Source: Sinorhizobium arboris LMG 14919 (GTDB lineage Bacteria > Pseudomonadota > Alphaproteobacteria > Rhizobiales > Rhizobiaceae). From it: a stretch of DNA of 64,000 nucleotides. Under the pieces are notes generated by a model, which saw nothing but the letters and a program-made list of their open reading frames with translations, made no database searches and was not told the DNA's origin. Within the stretch, counting starts at the first letter, position 1, and each line of letters begins with the position of its first letter. Positions 51,446-60,351 of this stretch are shown here, in pieces. Where the stretch lies: positions 1,449,570 through 1,513,569 of the forward strand of contig NZ_ATYB01000014.1 of the NCBI RefSeq assembly GCF_000427465.1, read 5' to 3'. A program made the position numbers and the translations under genes.

Positions 51446-53551
51446 ATGCGCCCTGCCCTGCTCGATCCGCTGTTTTCGTCCCTCGACACCTTGCCGGGCA
51501 TCGGCCCGAAAACGGGCGAGCTTTACGCGCGTCTGCTCGGTCGCGAGTCGATCGGGGACTGCCGTGTCGTCGACCTTTTGTTCCATATCCCCGTTTCGCT
51601 GATCGACCGTCGCCGCCAGCCCGGCATCGCCCATGCTCCGAGCGGTGCGATCGTTACCATCACGGGTCGTGTCGACCGGCACCAGCCGGCACCCAGCGGC
51701 AGGTCGAATGTGCCCTATCGCGTCTTTCTGCACGACGAGACCGGCGAACTGGCGCTCACCTTCTTCCGCGTGAAGGGAAATTGGCTGGAGAAGACGCTGC
51801 CGGTCGACGAGACGGTGATCGTCAGCGGCAAGGTCGACTGGTTTAACGGTCGGGCTTCCATGATCCACCCGGATTACATGGTCCGTGCAGCCGAATCGGA
51901 GAACATGCCGCTGGTGGAGCCCGTCTATGGGCTGACGGCAGGCCTGACCTTGCGGCCCCTTCGCAAGTCGGTCGAGGCGGCAGTTGCGCGCGTTCCGGAC
52001 CTGCCGGAGTGGCTGGATGCGGCTCTGCTCCGCAAGCAGGGCTTCCAGAGCGCCAAGGAGAGTTTTCGGCGCCTGCACGAGCCGCGGGACGAGGCCGATA
52101 TCGACCCCCAGGCGCCGGCTCGCCGCCGGCTCGCCTATGACGAGTTTCTGGCGGGGCAGCTTTCGCTCGCGCTCGTACGCCAGCGATTGCGCAAAATCTC
52201 CGGCACGCCGATTCATCCGACCGGCCGGTTGAGCGGACCGGTGATTGCCTCCCTGCCCTTCTCCTTGACGCAGAGCCAGTCCGTGGCCGTCGACGAGATC
52301 CTGGCCGACATGTCCGGGGCCGAGCGCATGCTGCGGCTGCTGCAGGGCGACGTCGGCTCCGGCAAGACGGCCGTGGCTTTGATGGCGATGCTGGCGGCCG
52401 TGGAATCCGGCGGCCAGGCGGTGCTGATGGCGCCGACCGAAATTCTCGCGCGGCAGCACCACGCCACGCTTTCGAGGATGGCCGCGCCGGCGGGTGTCAC
52501 GATCGACGTCCTGACCGGCAGGACGAAGGGCAAGGAACGAGACGCGATCCTGGAACGCATCGCCTCCGGCGAAACGCAGATCGTCATCGGAACGCATGCG
52601 CTGTTCCAGGATGCGGTGAGCTATCGCCAACTCGTCCTCGCTGTCGTCGACGAGCAGCATCGGTTCGGCGTGCATCAGAGGCTGCGGCTGACGGCCAAAG
52701 GTATTTCGCCGCATATGCTGGTCATGACCGCGACGCCGATTCCAAGAACACTCGTGCTCGCGGCGTTCGGCGACATGGACGTATCGAAGCTCACAGAGAA
52801 ACCGGCCGGGCGCAAGCCGATCCAGACCGTCACGATACCAAACGAACGTACGGACGAGATCGTGGAGAGGCTCGACGTCGCGCTCCGCCAGGGCAAGAAG
52901 GCCTATTGGATCTGCCCGCTCGTAGAGGAATCGGAGGAAACCGACGCCATGTCCGCCGATGAGCGCTATCAGAATCTTGTCCGACGCTTCGGCAGGGATG
53001 TGGGCCTGGTGCACGGGCGCATGGCAGGGCCGGACAAGGACGCCGTCATGCTCGCCTTCAAGAACGGCGAAATCCGTTTGCTCGTGGCAACGACCGTCGT
53101 CGAGGTCGGCGTCGACGTGCCGGACGCCACGATCATGGTCATCGAGCACGCCGAACGCTTCGGCCTTGCGCAGCTGCACCAGCTACGCGGCCGCGTGGGG
53201 CGCGGAGACGAAGCCTCGACCTGCATCCTATTGTACAAGAGCCCGCTCAGCGAAACCGGGCGCGCGCGCCTTTCGGTCCTGCGCGAAACCGAAGACGGAT
53301 TCCTGATCGCCGAGGAGGATCTGAAGCTGCGCGGCGAAGGCGAGCTTCTGGGCACGCGGCAATCCGGCACGCCTGGCTTCCTCATTGCGAGCCTCGAGGC
53401 GCATGGCGACCTCCTGGAGATGGCCCGCAAGGATGCCGTCTATGTCATAGACCGGGATCCGGAACTGACCTCGGAGCGCGGCCAGGCGCTCAGGACGCTG
53501 CTCTATCTTTTCCGGCGCGACGAGGCGATCCGCTTCCTGCGGGCTGGATGA
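51446..53551 (+). CDS. recG: ATP-dependent DNA helicase RecG
   Basis: A 701-residue protein. An N-terminal wedge/OB domain (ITGRVDRHQPA; VFLHDETGELALTFFRVKGNW) is followed by helicase motifs: LQGDVGSGKTAVALMAM (I, near residue 301), LAVVDEQHRFGVHQR (II), MTATPIPRTLVLAAFGDMD (III) and QLHQLRGRVGRGD (VI). It remodels stalled replication forks and Holliday junctions. The start is ATG 51,446 (MRPALLDPLFSSLDTLPGIGPKT). Confidence 0.97.
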   Translation: MRPALLDPLFSSLDTLPGIGPKTGELYARLLGRESIGDCRVVDLLFHIPVSLIDRRRQPGIAHAPSGAIVTITGRVDRHQPAPSGRSNVPYRVFLHDETGELALTFFRVKGNWLEKTLPVDETVIVSGKVDWFNGRASMIHPDYMVRAAESENMPLVEPVYGLTAGLTLRPLRKSVEAAVARVPDLPEWLDAALLRKQGFQSAKESFRRLHEPRDEADIDPQAPARRRLAYDEFLAGQLSLALVRQRLRKISGTPIHPTGRLSGPVIASLPFSLTQSQSVAVDEILADMSGAERMLRLLQGDVGSGKTAVALMAMLAAVESGGQAVLMAPTEILARQHHATLSRMAAPAGVTIDVLTGRTKGKERDAILERIASGETQIVIGTHALFQDAVSYRQLVLAVVDEQHRFGVHQRLRLTAKGISPHMLVMTATPIPRTLVLAAFGDMDVSKLTEKPAGRKPIQTVTIPNERTDEIVERLDVALRQGKKAYWICPLVEESEETDAMSADERYQNLVRRFGRDVGLVHGRMAGPDKDAVMLAFKNGEIRLLVATTVVEVGVDVPDATIMVIEHAERFGLAQLHQLRGRVGRGDEASTCILLYKSPLSETGRARLSVLRETEDGFLIAEEDLKLRGEGELLGTRQSGTPGFLIASLEAHGDLLEMARKDAVYVIDRDPELTSERGQALRTLLYLFRRDEAIRFLRAG

Positions 53552-53566
53552 TCATGCCTCGCGGCC

Positions 53567-54259
53567 TCAAGCGCGCTCTTGCTGTTTGATCGCGCGCGGC
53601 GGCGCGTTGGCCAACGGGTTGTAATCCGGCGCGACGAGGCCTCCGGAGATCAGCAGCTTCGCTGCATCTTCGGCGCTCATCTGCAGGGGAATGATCTTGT
53701 CGCGCGGCACGAAGAGCAGGAAACCGGCGGTGGGAATCGGTGTCGGAGGCAGGAAGACCGTCACCATGTCCATGCCGCGCTCGTCAAATCGGGCGGCAAT
53801 CTCGCCCTTCACGTCCGTGGCAATAAAGACCAGTGACCACAGCCCGGGACTCGGATATTCGATCAGCCCTGCCTTCTTGAACGACGACGACTGGTCCTGC
53901 AGCACGGTCTGAAAGATCTGTTTCAGCGACCGGTAGATGGAGCGGACGAGCGGCGTCCTGTTGAGTAGCGACTCGCCGAAATTGATGATCGAGCGCCCGA
54001 CGAGATTCGCGGTCAGAAAACCGACGAGGGTGATGCCCACCACGGCGACGAGCAGCCCGAAGCCCGGAATCGCGATGGGCAGGTAGTTATCGGGGTTATA
54101 AAAGCTCGGCAGGTACGGCTTCACCCAGCCGTCTGCCCACTCGATAAAGGACCGCACGAGCCATACCGTGATCGCCAGTGGCGCGCAGATGATAAGGCCA
54201 GTGAGAAAATAATTGCGCAGTCGAGCCGCGATGATGCCGCTTTTGGAACTTTTCGTCAT
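53567..54259 (-). CDS. DUF502 family membrane protein
   Basis: A 230-residue inner-membrane protein. Two helices lie at about residues 15-40 (NYFLTGLIICAPLAITVWLV) and 68-92 (PGFGLLVAVVGITLVGFLTANLVG). The soluble part has the DUF502 signature RTPLVRSIYRSLKQIFQT, then VFLPPTPIPTAGFLLFVPRDKI. Function is not established. It is convergent with recG and lies downstream of glmS and the GNAT gene. Confidence 0.9.
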   Translation of the reverse strand: MTKSSKSGIIAARLRNYFLTGLIICAPLAITVWLVRSFIEWADGWVKPYLPSFYNPDNYLPIAIPGFGLLVAVVGITLVGFLTANLVGRSIINFGESLLNRTPLVRSIYRSLKQIFQTVLQDQSSSFKKAGLIEYPSPGLWSLVFIATDVKGEIAARFDERGMDMVTVFLPPTPIPTAGFLLFVPRDKIIPLQMSAEDAAKLLISGGLVAPDYNPLANAPPRAIKQQERA

Positions 54260-54277
54260 GCCGTTGCCATCGATCCG

Positions 54278-54775
54278 TCAGTCCGCTCCGAAGGCGGAAT
54301 GGTAAGTGACGGTGCCGGAAACCATCGTTCCCGACAAGGGTAGAGCCATGAAATATTGCGGCGCACAACCCGGGAATACAAGAGCAGGTTCGTTGCGGAA
54401 CCCGAATCTCTCGTAGAAAGCCGGGTTACCCGCCAGGACGCAGCCCGAAGCCCCCGCCTTGCGCAGCATGTCGAGCCCCCGGCGCACAAGCGCGCTGCCC
54501 GTGCCGCGTCCTTGCCGGTCCGGCCGTACCGACAAAGGGCCGAGCCCGTACCAGCCGACTGCAAGAGGAGTGATCGCCACAGGCGAAAAAGCAATGTGGC
54601 CGATTACCTCGCCCCCGTCCTCGGCAACGAGGGACAGCGTCAATGCGTCTTCGGAGCGCAGCCGGTCGATGATCCGCGCCTCCGTCTGATCGCTGTAGGG
54701 CAGCCCGGCGAAAGCCGCCTCGGTAACCTGCCGGATCGTCTCGGCGTCGCCGTCTGTTTCCGGCCGAATGATCAT
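54278..54775 (-). CDS. GNAT family N-acetyltransferase
   Basis: A 165-residue GNAT protein: EVIGHIAFSPVAI (strand 4), GLGPLSVRPDRQGRGTGSALVRRGLDML (the acetyl-CoA loop RQGRGTG) and LAGNPAFYERFGFR. It resembles the YhbS group of predicted acetyltransferases. Its start overlaps the glmS stop by ATGA, so it is translated with GlmS; a link to glucosamine metabolism is possible but the substrate is unproven. Confidence 0.88.
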   Translation of the reverse strand: MIIRPETDGDAETIRQVTEAAFAGLPYSDQTEARIIDRLRSEDALTLSLVAEDGGEVIGHIAFSPVAITPLAVGWYGLGPLSVRPDRQGRGTGSALVRRGLDMLRKAGASGCVLAGNPAFYERFGFRNEPALVFPGCAPQYFMALPLSGTMVSGTVTYHSAFGAD

Positions 54776-56598
54776 TCGACCGTCACCGATTTGGCGAGGT
54801 TGCGCGGCTGGTCCACGTCTGTCCCCATGAAGACGGCCGTATGGTAGGCGAGGAGTTGGACCGGCAATGAGAAGATCATCGGCGCGATGATCTCGTCGAC
54901 AGACGGCAGCACGATCGTATGCATCGTGTCGAGCTTCGACACGGCCGCTCCCCTCTCGTCGGTTATCAGGACGATCCGGCCGCCGCGGGCGGCCACCTCC
55001 TGCATGTTCGATACCGTCTTTTCGAAGAAACGGTCATGCGGAGCGATGACGATGACGGGCATGTTTTCGTCGATCAGGGCAATCGGCCCGTGCTTCAATT
55101 CGCCCGCCGCATAGCCTTCGGCGTGAATATAGGAAATCTCCTTGAGTTTCAGCGCTCCTTCCATAGCCAGCGGGAAGCTGGTGCCGCGGCCGAGATAGAG
55201 CACGTCGTGGCACTTCGACAATTCGCGCGAAAGAACCTCGATCTTCGGCTGGATGCTGTTCAGCACTTGGCCCATGAGGCGCGGCATTTCGGCAAGGCTC
55301 TTTACGAGCGCCTGCTCCTCTTCGTCGCCGATCGTTCCGCGGGCCTTGCCCGCGCCGACCGCGAGTGCGGCCAGTACGGCAAGCTGGCAGGTGAAGGCCT
55401 TGGTCGAGGCGACGCCGATCTCAGGGCCGGCAAGGATCGGAAAGACCGCATCGGACTCCCGCGCGATGGTCGACTCGCGGGTGTTGACCACCGCGCCGAT
55501 CTTGAGACCGTGCTCCTTGCAATATCTCAGCGATGCCAGTGTGTCGGCGGTCTCGCCCGACTGCGAGATGAAAAGAGCTGCCGACTGGGGCGACAGCGGT
55601 ATCTCGCGATAGCGGAATTCGGACGCAACGTCGATTTCGACCGGCAGGCGGGCATAGCGCTCGAACCAGTATTTTCCGATCAGTCCTGCGAGATAGGCGG
55701 TGCCGCAGGCAGAGATCGCCAGGCTCGGGACCGTCCCGAAATCGATGGCGTCGGAAATCGGAACCACACGGTTTTCTATGAAATCGACATAGTGGCCGAG
55801 AGCATGGGCGATGACCTCCGGCTGCTCGTAGATCTCCTTCTCCATGAAGTGGCGGTGGTTGCCCTTGTCGACCAGAAATGCCGCGGCCGTCGAAATCTGG
55901 CGCGGACGCTCGACGACATTGCCGTCGAAATCGAAAATATGAACGCCGGTCTTGCCGATGACGGCCCAGTCGCCGTCGATGAGATAGGTGATCTCGTTCG
56001 TGAAGGGAGCAAGCGCAATCGCGTCCGAGCCCAGGAACATCTCCCCATTGCCGTGCCCGATCGCCAGCGGCGGCCCATTGCGTGCCGCCATGATGGTCGA
56101 CGGATCGTCCTCGAAGAGGACCGCCAGGGCGTAGGCGCCCCTGACGCGCTTCAGCATGGCATGCATCGCTTCGCGCCGTCCCAGTCCGTCCCGACGATAC
56201 TTCGCCAGAAGATGCGCGACGACTTCGGTGTCGGTCTCGGTCTGGAACTCGGCTCCCGTTGCCGCCAGCTCGTCCTTGAGTTCGGCGAAATTCTCGATAA
56301 TGCCGTTGTGAACCACGGCCACGCCCCCGGTAAAGTGCGGGTGGGCGTTTCGTTCCGTCGGCGCCCCATGGGTCGCCCATCGCGTGTGGGCGATGCCGAT
56401 GGTTCCGGCCAGAGGCTCCTCTTTCAACCTGCTCTCGAGATTGACAAGTTTGCCCTCGGCCCGCCGGCGCTGCAATGTTCCCCCGTCGACGGTCGCGACG
56501 CCGGCCGAATCATAGCCGCGATACTCCAGACGCTTCAATGCTTCGACAAGCCGCTCCGACACCGGCTGATGCCCAACGATGCCAACAATCCCGCACAT
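54772..56598 (-). CDS. glmS: Glutamine-fructose-6-phosphate aminotransferase (isomerising)
   Basis: A 608-residue enzyme. Cys2 after the initiator (MCGIVGIVG) is the N-terminal nucleophile of the glutaminase domain; RWATHGAPTERNAHPH and HNGIIENF follow. Two SIS domains carry SQSGETADTLASLRYCK and STKAFTCQLAVL, and the C-terminus ends DVDQPRNLAKSVTVE. It makes glucosamine-6-phosphate, the first step to UDP-GlcNAc. glmU lies 230 bases upstream on the same strand. No GlmS ribozyme is apparent. Confidence 0.97.
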   Translation of the reverse strand: MCGIVGIVGHQPVSERLVEALKRLEYRGYDSAGVATVDGGTLQRRRAEGKLVNLESRLKEEPLAGTIGIAHTRWATHGAPTERNAHPHFTGGVAVVHNGIIENFAELKDELAATGAEFQTETDTEVVAHLLAKYRRDGLGRREAMHAMLKRVRGAYALAVLFEDDPSTIMAARNGPPLAIGHGNGEMFLGSDAIALAPFTNEITYLIDGDWAVIGKTGVHIFDFDGNVVERPRQISTAAAFLVDKGNHRHFMEKEIYEQPEVIAHALGHYVDFIENRVVPISDAIDFGTVPSLAISACGTAYLAGLIGKYWFERYARLPVEIDVASEFRYREIPLSPQSAALFISQSGETADTLASLRYCKEHGLKIGAVVNTRESTIARESDAVFPILAGPEIGVASTKAFTCQLAVLAALAVGAGKARGTIGDEEEQALVKSLAEMPRLMGQVLNSIQPKIEVLSRELSKCHDVLYLGRGTSFPLAMEGALKLKEISYIHAEGYAAGELKHGPIALIDENMPVIVIAPHDRFFEKTVSNMQEVAARGGRIVLITDERGAAVSKLDTMHTIVLPSVDEIIAPMIFSLPVQLLAYHTAVFMGTDVDQPRNLAKSVTVE

Positions 56599-56828
56599 AT
56601 CCCTCTCCGCGTCTCTTCACGCCCTGCGGCGTATCAGATCAAATGTAGCGACCGCCGCATGTTTCAGCCGTAGCGCATCAACATGCAACGAATCAAAGTG
56701 CAGCAGCGGCCTTTTCCGCATCTGACAAGACGCGCGGCGCTGCAGGTGCCTGTTGACAACTTGGTAGCGAAATTGCGTCGCGAGGCAATCCGTATCGATT
56801 TCACTTTAAGTTTCAGTATTTAACGTGC

Positions 56829-58199
56829 CTACTCCGCGGCCTTGGTGCTCTTCCTGGCTGCCTTTTCCGTCTCGTAGCGCTCGCGCAGTATCGGCGCTCT
56901 GCCGGGCTTCACCTCCTGGCGCGCACGGCCGAAAGCGACCGCGTCCGCCGGGACGTCTGCCGTGATCACGCTGCCGGATGCGACGAGCGCCCCGTCGCCG
57001 ATCGAAACCGGAGCGACGAGCGCCGAATTGGAGCCGACGAAGGCATTCGCGCCGATGCGGGTGACGTGCTTGTTCACGCCGTCATAGTTGCAGGTGATGG
57101 TTCCGGCGCCAATGTTCGAGCCGGCGCCGACAAAGGCGTCGCCGATATAGGTGAGGTGGTTGACTTTGGCGCCGGCGCCGATCTCAGCCTTTTTTACCTC
57201 GCAGAAATTGCCGACCTTGGAATTGGGTCCGAGGTCGGCACCCGGACGCAGTCGCGCGAAAGGCCCGACCGTTGCGCCGGTGTGGACGTGAGCGCCCTCC
57301 AGATGGGAGAAGGCGTGGATTACGGCGCCGCTTTCCACCTGCACGCCCGGCCCGAAGACGACGTTCGGCTCCAGCAGAACGTCCTGGGCGAGTACGGTAT
57401 CCCAGCAGAGAAACACGGTCTCGGGTGCGATCATCGACACGCCTGCGAGCATCAGCTCTTGCCGGCGGCGCTGCTGCCAGAGGCGCTCGATATAGGCAAG
57501 CTCGGCGCGGGTGTTGCAGCCGGTAAGCTCCGCCTCGGGCGCTTCGACGGCAATCGCCCGGCCGCCGAGAGAGCGAACGATCTCGACGAGATCGGTCAGG
57601 TAGTATTCGCCTTTCGCATTGGCGTTGCCGATGCGGTCCAGCAGATCGAGAGCCTTGCGGCCATCGATCGCCATCAGGCCGCCATTGCAATAGGTGATGC
57701 GCCGCTCCTCGTCCGATGCGTCCCGGTGTTCACGGATGGCGACCAGCGATCCATCCTTCTCGATGAGACGCCCGTACCCGGTAGGATCCGCAGCCCGGAA
57801 ACCTATCACCACCACGTCATTGCCGGCGGCAAGGCCGTCACGCGCCGCCTTGAGGGGCGCGGCGGTGATAAGGGGCGTGTCTCCGAAAACGACGAGAACG
57901 TCGTCATAGCCTCTCGCTACAGCCTCGCGCGCAGCGAGCACGGCGTGCGCGGTACCCAGCCGCTCCTTTTGAAGAAAGGAGGTGACGGCGACTTCCGCTG
58001 TCGTGGCGGCAGCCGATACGGCTTCGGCATCGCGCCCGACGACCAGCGCCACATCCGAAATCGATGCACTCGCCAGGGCGTCGACGACATGGGCGATCAT
58101 CGGTCGCCCGGCGACCGGATGCAGCACCTTCGACATGGCCGATTTCATACGTGTGCTCTCGCCAGCTGCCAGGATGATCGCCAGGCAAGTCCGTTCCAT
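56829..58199 (-). CDS. glmU: Bifunctional GlmU (glucosamine-1-P acetyltransferase / GlcNAc-1-P uridyltransferase)
   Basis: A 456-residue enzyme. The N-terminal pyrophosphorylase has [32 protein letters not shown] and VVFGDTPLI. The C-terminal left-handed beta-helix hexapeptide repeats include [50 protein letters not shown] and GSNSALVAP. It catalyses the last two steps to UDP-GlcNAc for peptidoglycan and lipid A. glmS is downstream. Confidence 0.96.
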   Translation of the reverse strand: MERTCLAIILAAGESTRMKSAMSKVLHPVAGRPMIAHVVDALASASISDVALVVGRDAEAVSAAATTAEVAVTSFLQKERLGTAHAVLAAREAVARGYDDVLVVFGDTPLITAAPLKAARDGLAAGNDVVVIGFRAADPTGYGRLIEKDGSLVAIREHRDASDEERRITYCNGGLMAIDGRKALDLLDRIGNANAKGEYYLTDLVEIVRSLGGRAIAVEAPEAELTGCNTRAELAYIERLWQQRRRQELMLAGVSMIAPETVFLCWDTVLAQDVLLEPNVVFGPGVQVESGAVIHAFSHLEGAHVHTGATVGPFARLRPGADLGPNSKVGNFCEVKKAEIGAGAKVNHLTYIGDAFVGAGSNIGAGTITCNYDGVNKHVTRIGANAFVGSNSALVAPVSIGDGALVASGSVITADVPADAVAFGRARQEVKPGRAPILRERYETEKAARKSTKAAE

Positions 58200-58367
58200 A
58201 CTCTGATCTCCTTGGTATTCTCTCGGGACAGTCTCCGACGCGGCGTTCCGCGCCTCCGCCCGCGCGCATTTTGCGCGTTCCTAACAGCAACATATTGCGA
58301 GAACCATAATCCGCACAATCACGTCGCGTTAATGCGGTTCAAACCGGATGATGTTTTCGCTTCGGCA

Positions 58368-60014
58368 TCAGCCCGGCGGCCGCAGGCGGCTTTCCGTGAG
58401 AAGTCCGCTCTCTTCGAGAATGGGATAGGCGACGGAGGCGATGTGCGCGTTGATGCGCTTCAGATCGCGCAGGATATCGAGGTGCAGCGAACTGGTCTGC
58501 AGGCTTTCCAGAAGGCCGTCCCGCAACCGCTCCAGGTGGCGCTCTGCGGAGCGTTTTTCCATATGCCGCACATCGACCTTCACTTCGATGAGATGGCGCG
58601 CCAGATCGGCATTGCGCGTCACGAAAATTGTCTGGGCGATGCGCAGATTGTCGATAGTGAGATCGAAAAGACCCTTGAGCTCCCGATAGCCGTCCTCGGA
58701 AAATCGCAAGCCCCCCCTTACCTTTTTGGCGATCTGCTCGCACAGGCCCTTTTCGATGATGTCCCCCATGTGCTCCAGATTGATGGCATAGTCGATGATT
58801 ACGATGGAACGACGCCCGTCCTCCTCGTTCAAGCCATCGCGGCCAAGGCGGGAAAGGAAGATCTTCACTTCCTGCTGCAGGAGATCGACCTGCCGTTCGA
58901 TATTCTCGATGTCGCCCAGCTCATTGACGTCATTTTTGCTGAACGCCTCCGATGCCCGCATCAGCATGACCTCGATCAGGTCGCCGACCCTCAGGACCTC
59001 TCGCGTGGCGCCGGAAAGAGCCATGACCGGCGTATCCAGCGCCGCCTCGTCGAGATAGCGCGGCCCGGTCTCCCCCGCTTCGTCGTCGGGGACGAAGCGG
59101 TTCATCGTTCGGGCGAGCAGCCCGGCGAACGGCCAGGCGACCATTGCCAGCACCAGATTGAAAAGCAGGTGAACGTCAACAGGCAGGTTCTGCCGCGGCA
59201 GCGGCAGGCTCTGCAGAAAATCGGCGCTGGCGCCAACGGCCGGCAGCGCGATGAGACAGCCTATGCCGCGCACAACGAGGTTGCCAAGCGTGACCCGGCG
59301 GGCCGCGGGCGCCGAACCGAGCGTGGTGATGACAGGCGGGATCGCGCCGCCGAGATTGGCGCCGAGCACGAGAGCGACTGTCAATATGGGAGAAAGCACG
59401 CCGGCGGAGGAGAGCGACAGCACCAGCATGACGACGGCGAGACTGGACGATGATGCGAAGGCAAGACCGGCCGCAATGATCATCGCAACGGGCAGCGCGT
59501 TGTCGAGCATGCCGAGAAATGCTCCCAGGGCCTGGGACTGACGCATCGGCTCGGTCGCCGCGCCGAGCAGCTCGAGCGACAGAAGCATCAGACCGATGCC
59601 CACGAGCGCATAGCCGGCGCCTTGGCGCGCGCTCGACCGGCTCAGGCGATGCGTGGCCACGCCTGCCAGGATGAGCAACGGCGAAAGCCATCCGATGCCG
59701 AGTGCAACGATCCAGGCCGTCATTGCCGTACCGACATTGGCGCCCAGCAATACGATCTGCGCCATCTTCGAACGGATCAGCCCCTTCTCGACGAAAGAGG
59801 CCGTCATGAGTGCCGTGGCCGTCGAACTTTGCAGACCGAGCGTTGCGACGAGTCCCGTCGCAAAAGCCCGGAAAGGACCGTTTGTTCCGCGCGCAAGAGC
59901 CGCACGCAGCCGCGCTCCGAAGGCACGCGTCACCCCGTCCTTGACGAGCGACAAACCGAAGAGGAGCAGTGCCACCGCACCGAAGAGATTGACCATCACG
60001 ATCGTGGACTGCAT
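58368..60014 (-). CDS. Na/Pi cotransporter family protein with PhoU-like domain
   Basis: A 548-residue protein from the ATG at 60,014 (MQSTIVMVNLFGAVALLLFGL). The membrane half holds two inverted Na/Pi-cotransporter repeats with the glutamine/serine signatures ATLGLQSSTATALMTASF and LALASSSSLAVVMLVLSL-like segments (residues are FASSSSLAVVMLVLS), plus VLGANLGGAIPPVI. A C-terminal PhoU-like helical domain (about 370-540) contains EHMGDIIEKGLC. Probably a phosphate importer or exporter with built-in regulation. It is transcribed toward glmU. Confidence 0.9.
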   Translation of the reverse strand: MQSTIVMVNLFGAVALLLFGLSLVKDGVTRAFGARLRAALARGTNGPFRAFATGLVATLGLQSSTATALMTASFVEKGLIRSKMAQIVLLGANVGTAMTAWIVALGIGWLSPLLILAGVATHRLSRSSARQGAGYALVGIGLMLLSLELLGAATEPMRQSQALGAFLGMLDNALPVAMIIAAGLAFASSSSLAVVMLVLSLSSAGVLSPILTVALVLGANLGGAIPPVITTLGSAPAARRVTLGNLVVRGIGCLIALPAVGASADFLQSLPLPRQNLPVDVHLLFNLVLAMVAWPFAGLLARTMNRFVPDDEAGETGPRYLDEAALDTPVMALSGATREVLRVGDLIEVMLMRASEAFSKNDVNELGDIENIERQVDLLQQEVKIFLSRLGRDGLNEEDGRRSIVIIDYAINLEHMGDIIEKGLCEQIAKKVRGGLRFSEDGYRELKGLFDLTIDNLRIAQTIFVTRNADLARHLIEVKVDVRHMEKRSAERHLERLRDGLLESLQTSSLHLDILRDLKRINAHIASVAYPILEESGLLTESRLRPPG

Positions 60015-60351
60015 GGAGGTGATTTCCCGTAATAGCCGGCCGATCGAAAGTCCCGGTCGAGTACCGAAGAAGCGATTCCCACCAGTTTGCCACAGAGGGA
60101 CGCGCTTCCAACGCCAAATTTGCAGCTCTTTTAAGTTGCCGGCTAACAAAATCCGACATTGCCTTCGCCGTTCGCGCCTTCTGCAGCCCTTGCGCTCGAA
60201 TAACCTGGCGCGCCCTGAGGTCGACAAGGACATGCGGGACCCGCCGGCCGCAATTTGCGACGAACCGGCCTTCAATTCCTCTCCTGTTTGTTCTAAGGAA
60301 CGAATTCATTCGGCGTCACGCCAGCGCATCGCAACGAGGTTTTCTGCCCCC
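60015..60351. other. Divergent intergenic region
   Basis: About 340 bases between the divergent Na/Pi transporter and ppiD. It must hold both promoters. I see no small gene, repeat or RNA in it. Confidence 0.45.

Noticed and set aside
51326..53179. A 617-codon open frame opposite recG
   Set aside because: Fully antisense to recG, with no recognisable domain; long antisense frames are common in GC-rich genes of this type.
57066..59453. A 795-codon open frame on the plus strand across glmU and the Na/Pi transporter
   Set aside because: Antisense to two well-supported genes and spanning their intergenic region, without protein-like motifs.
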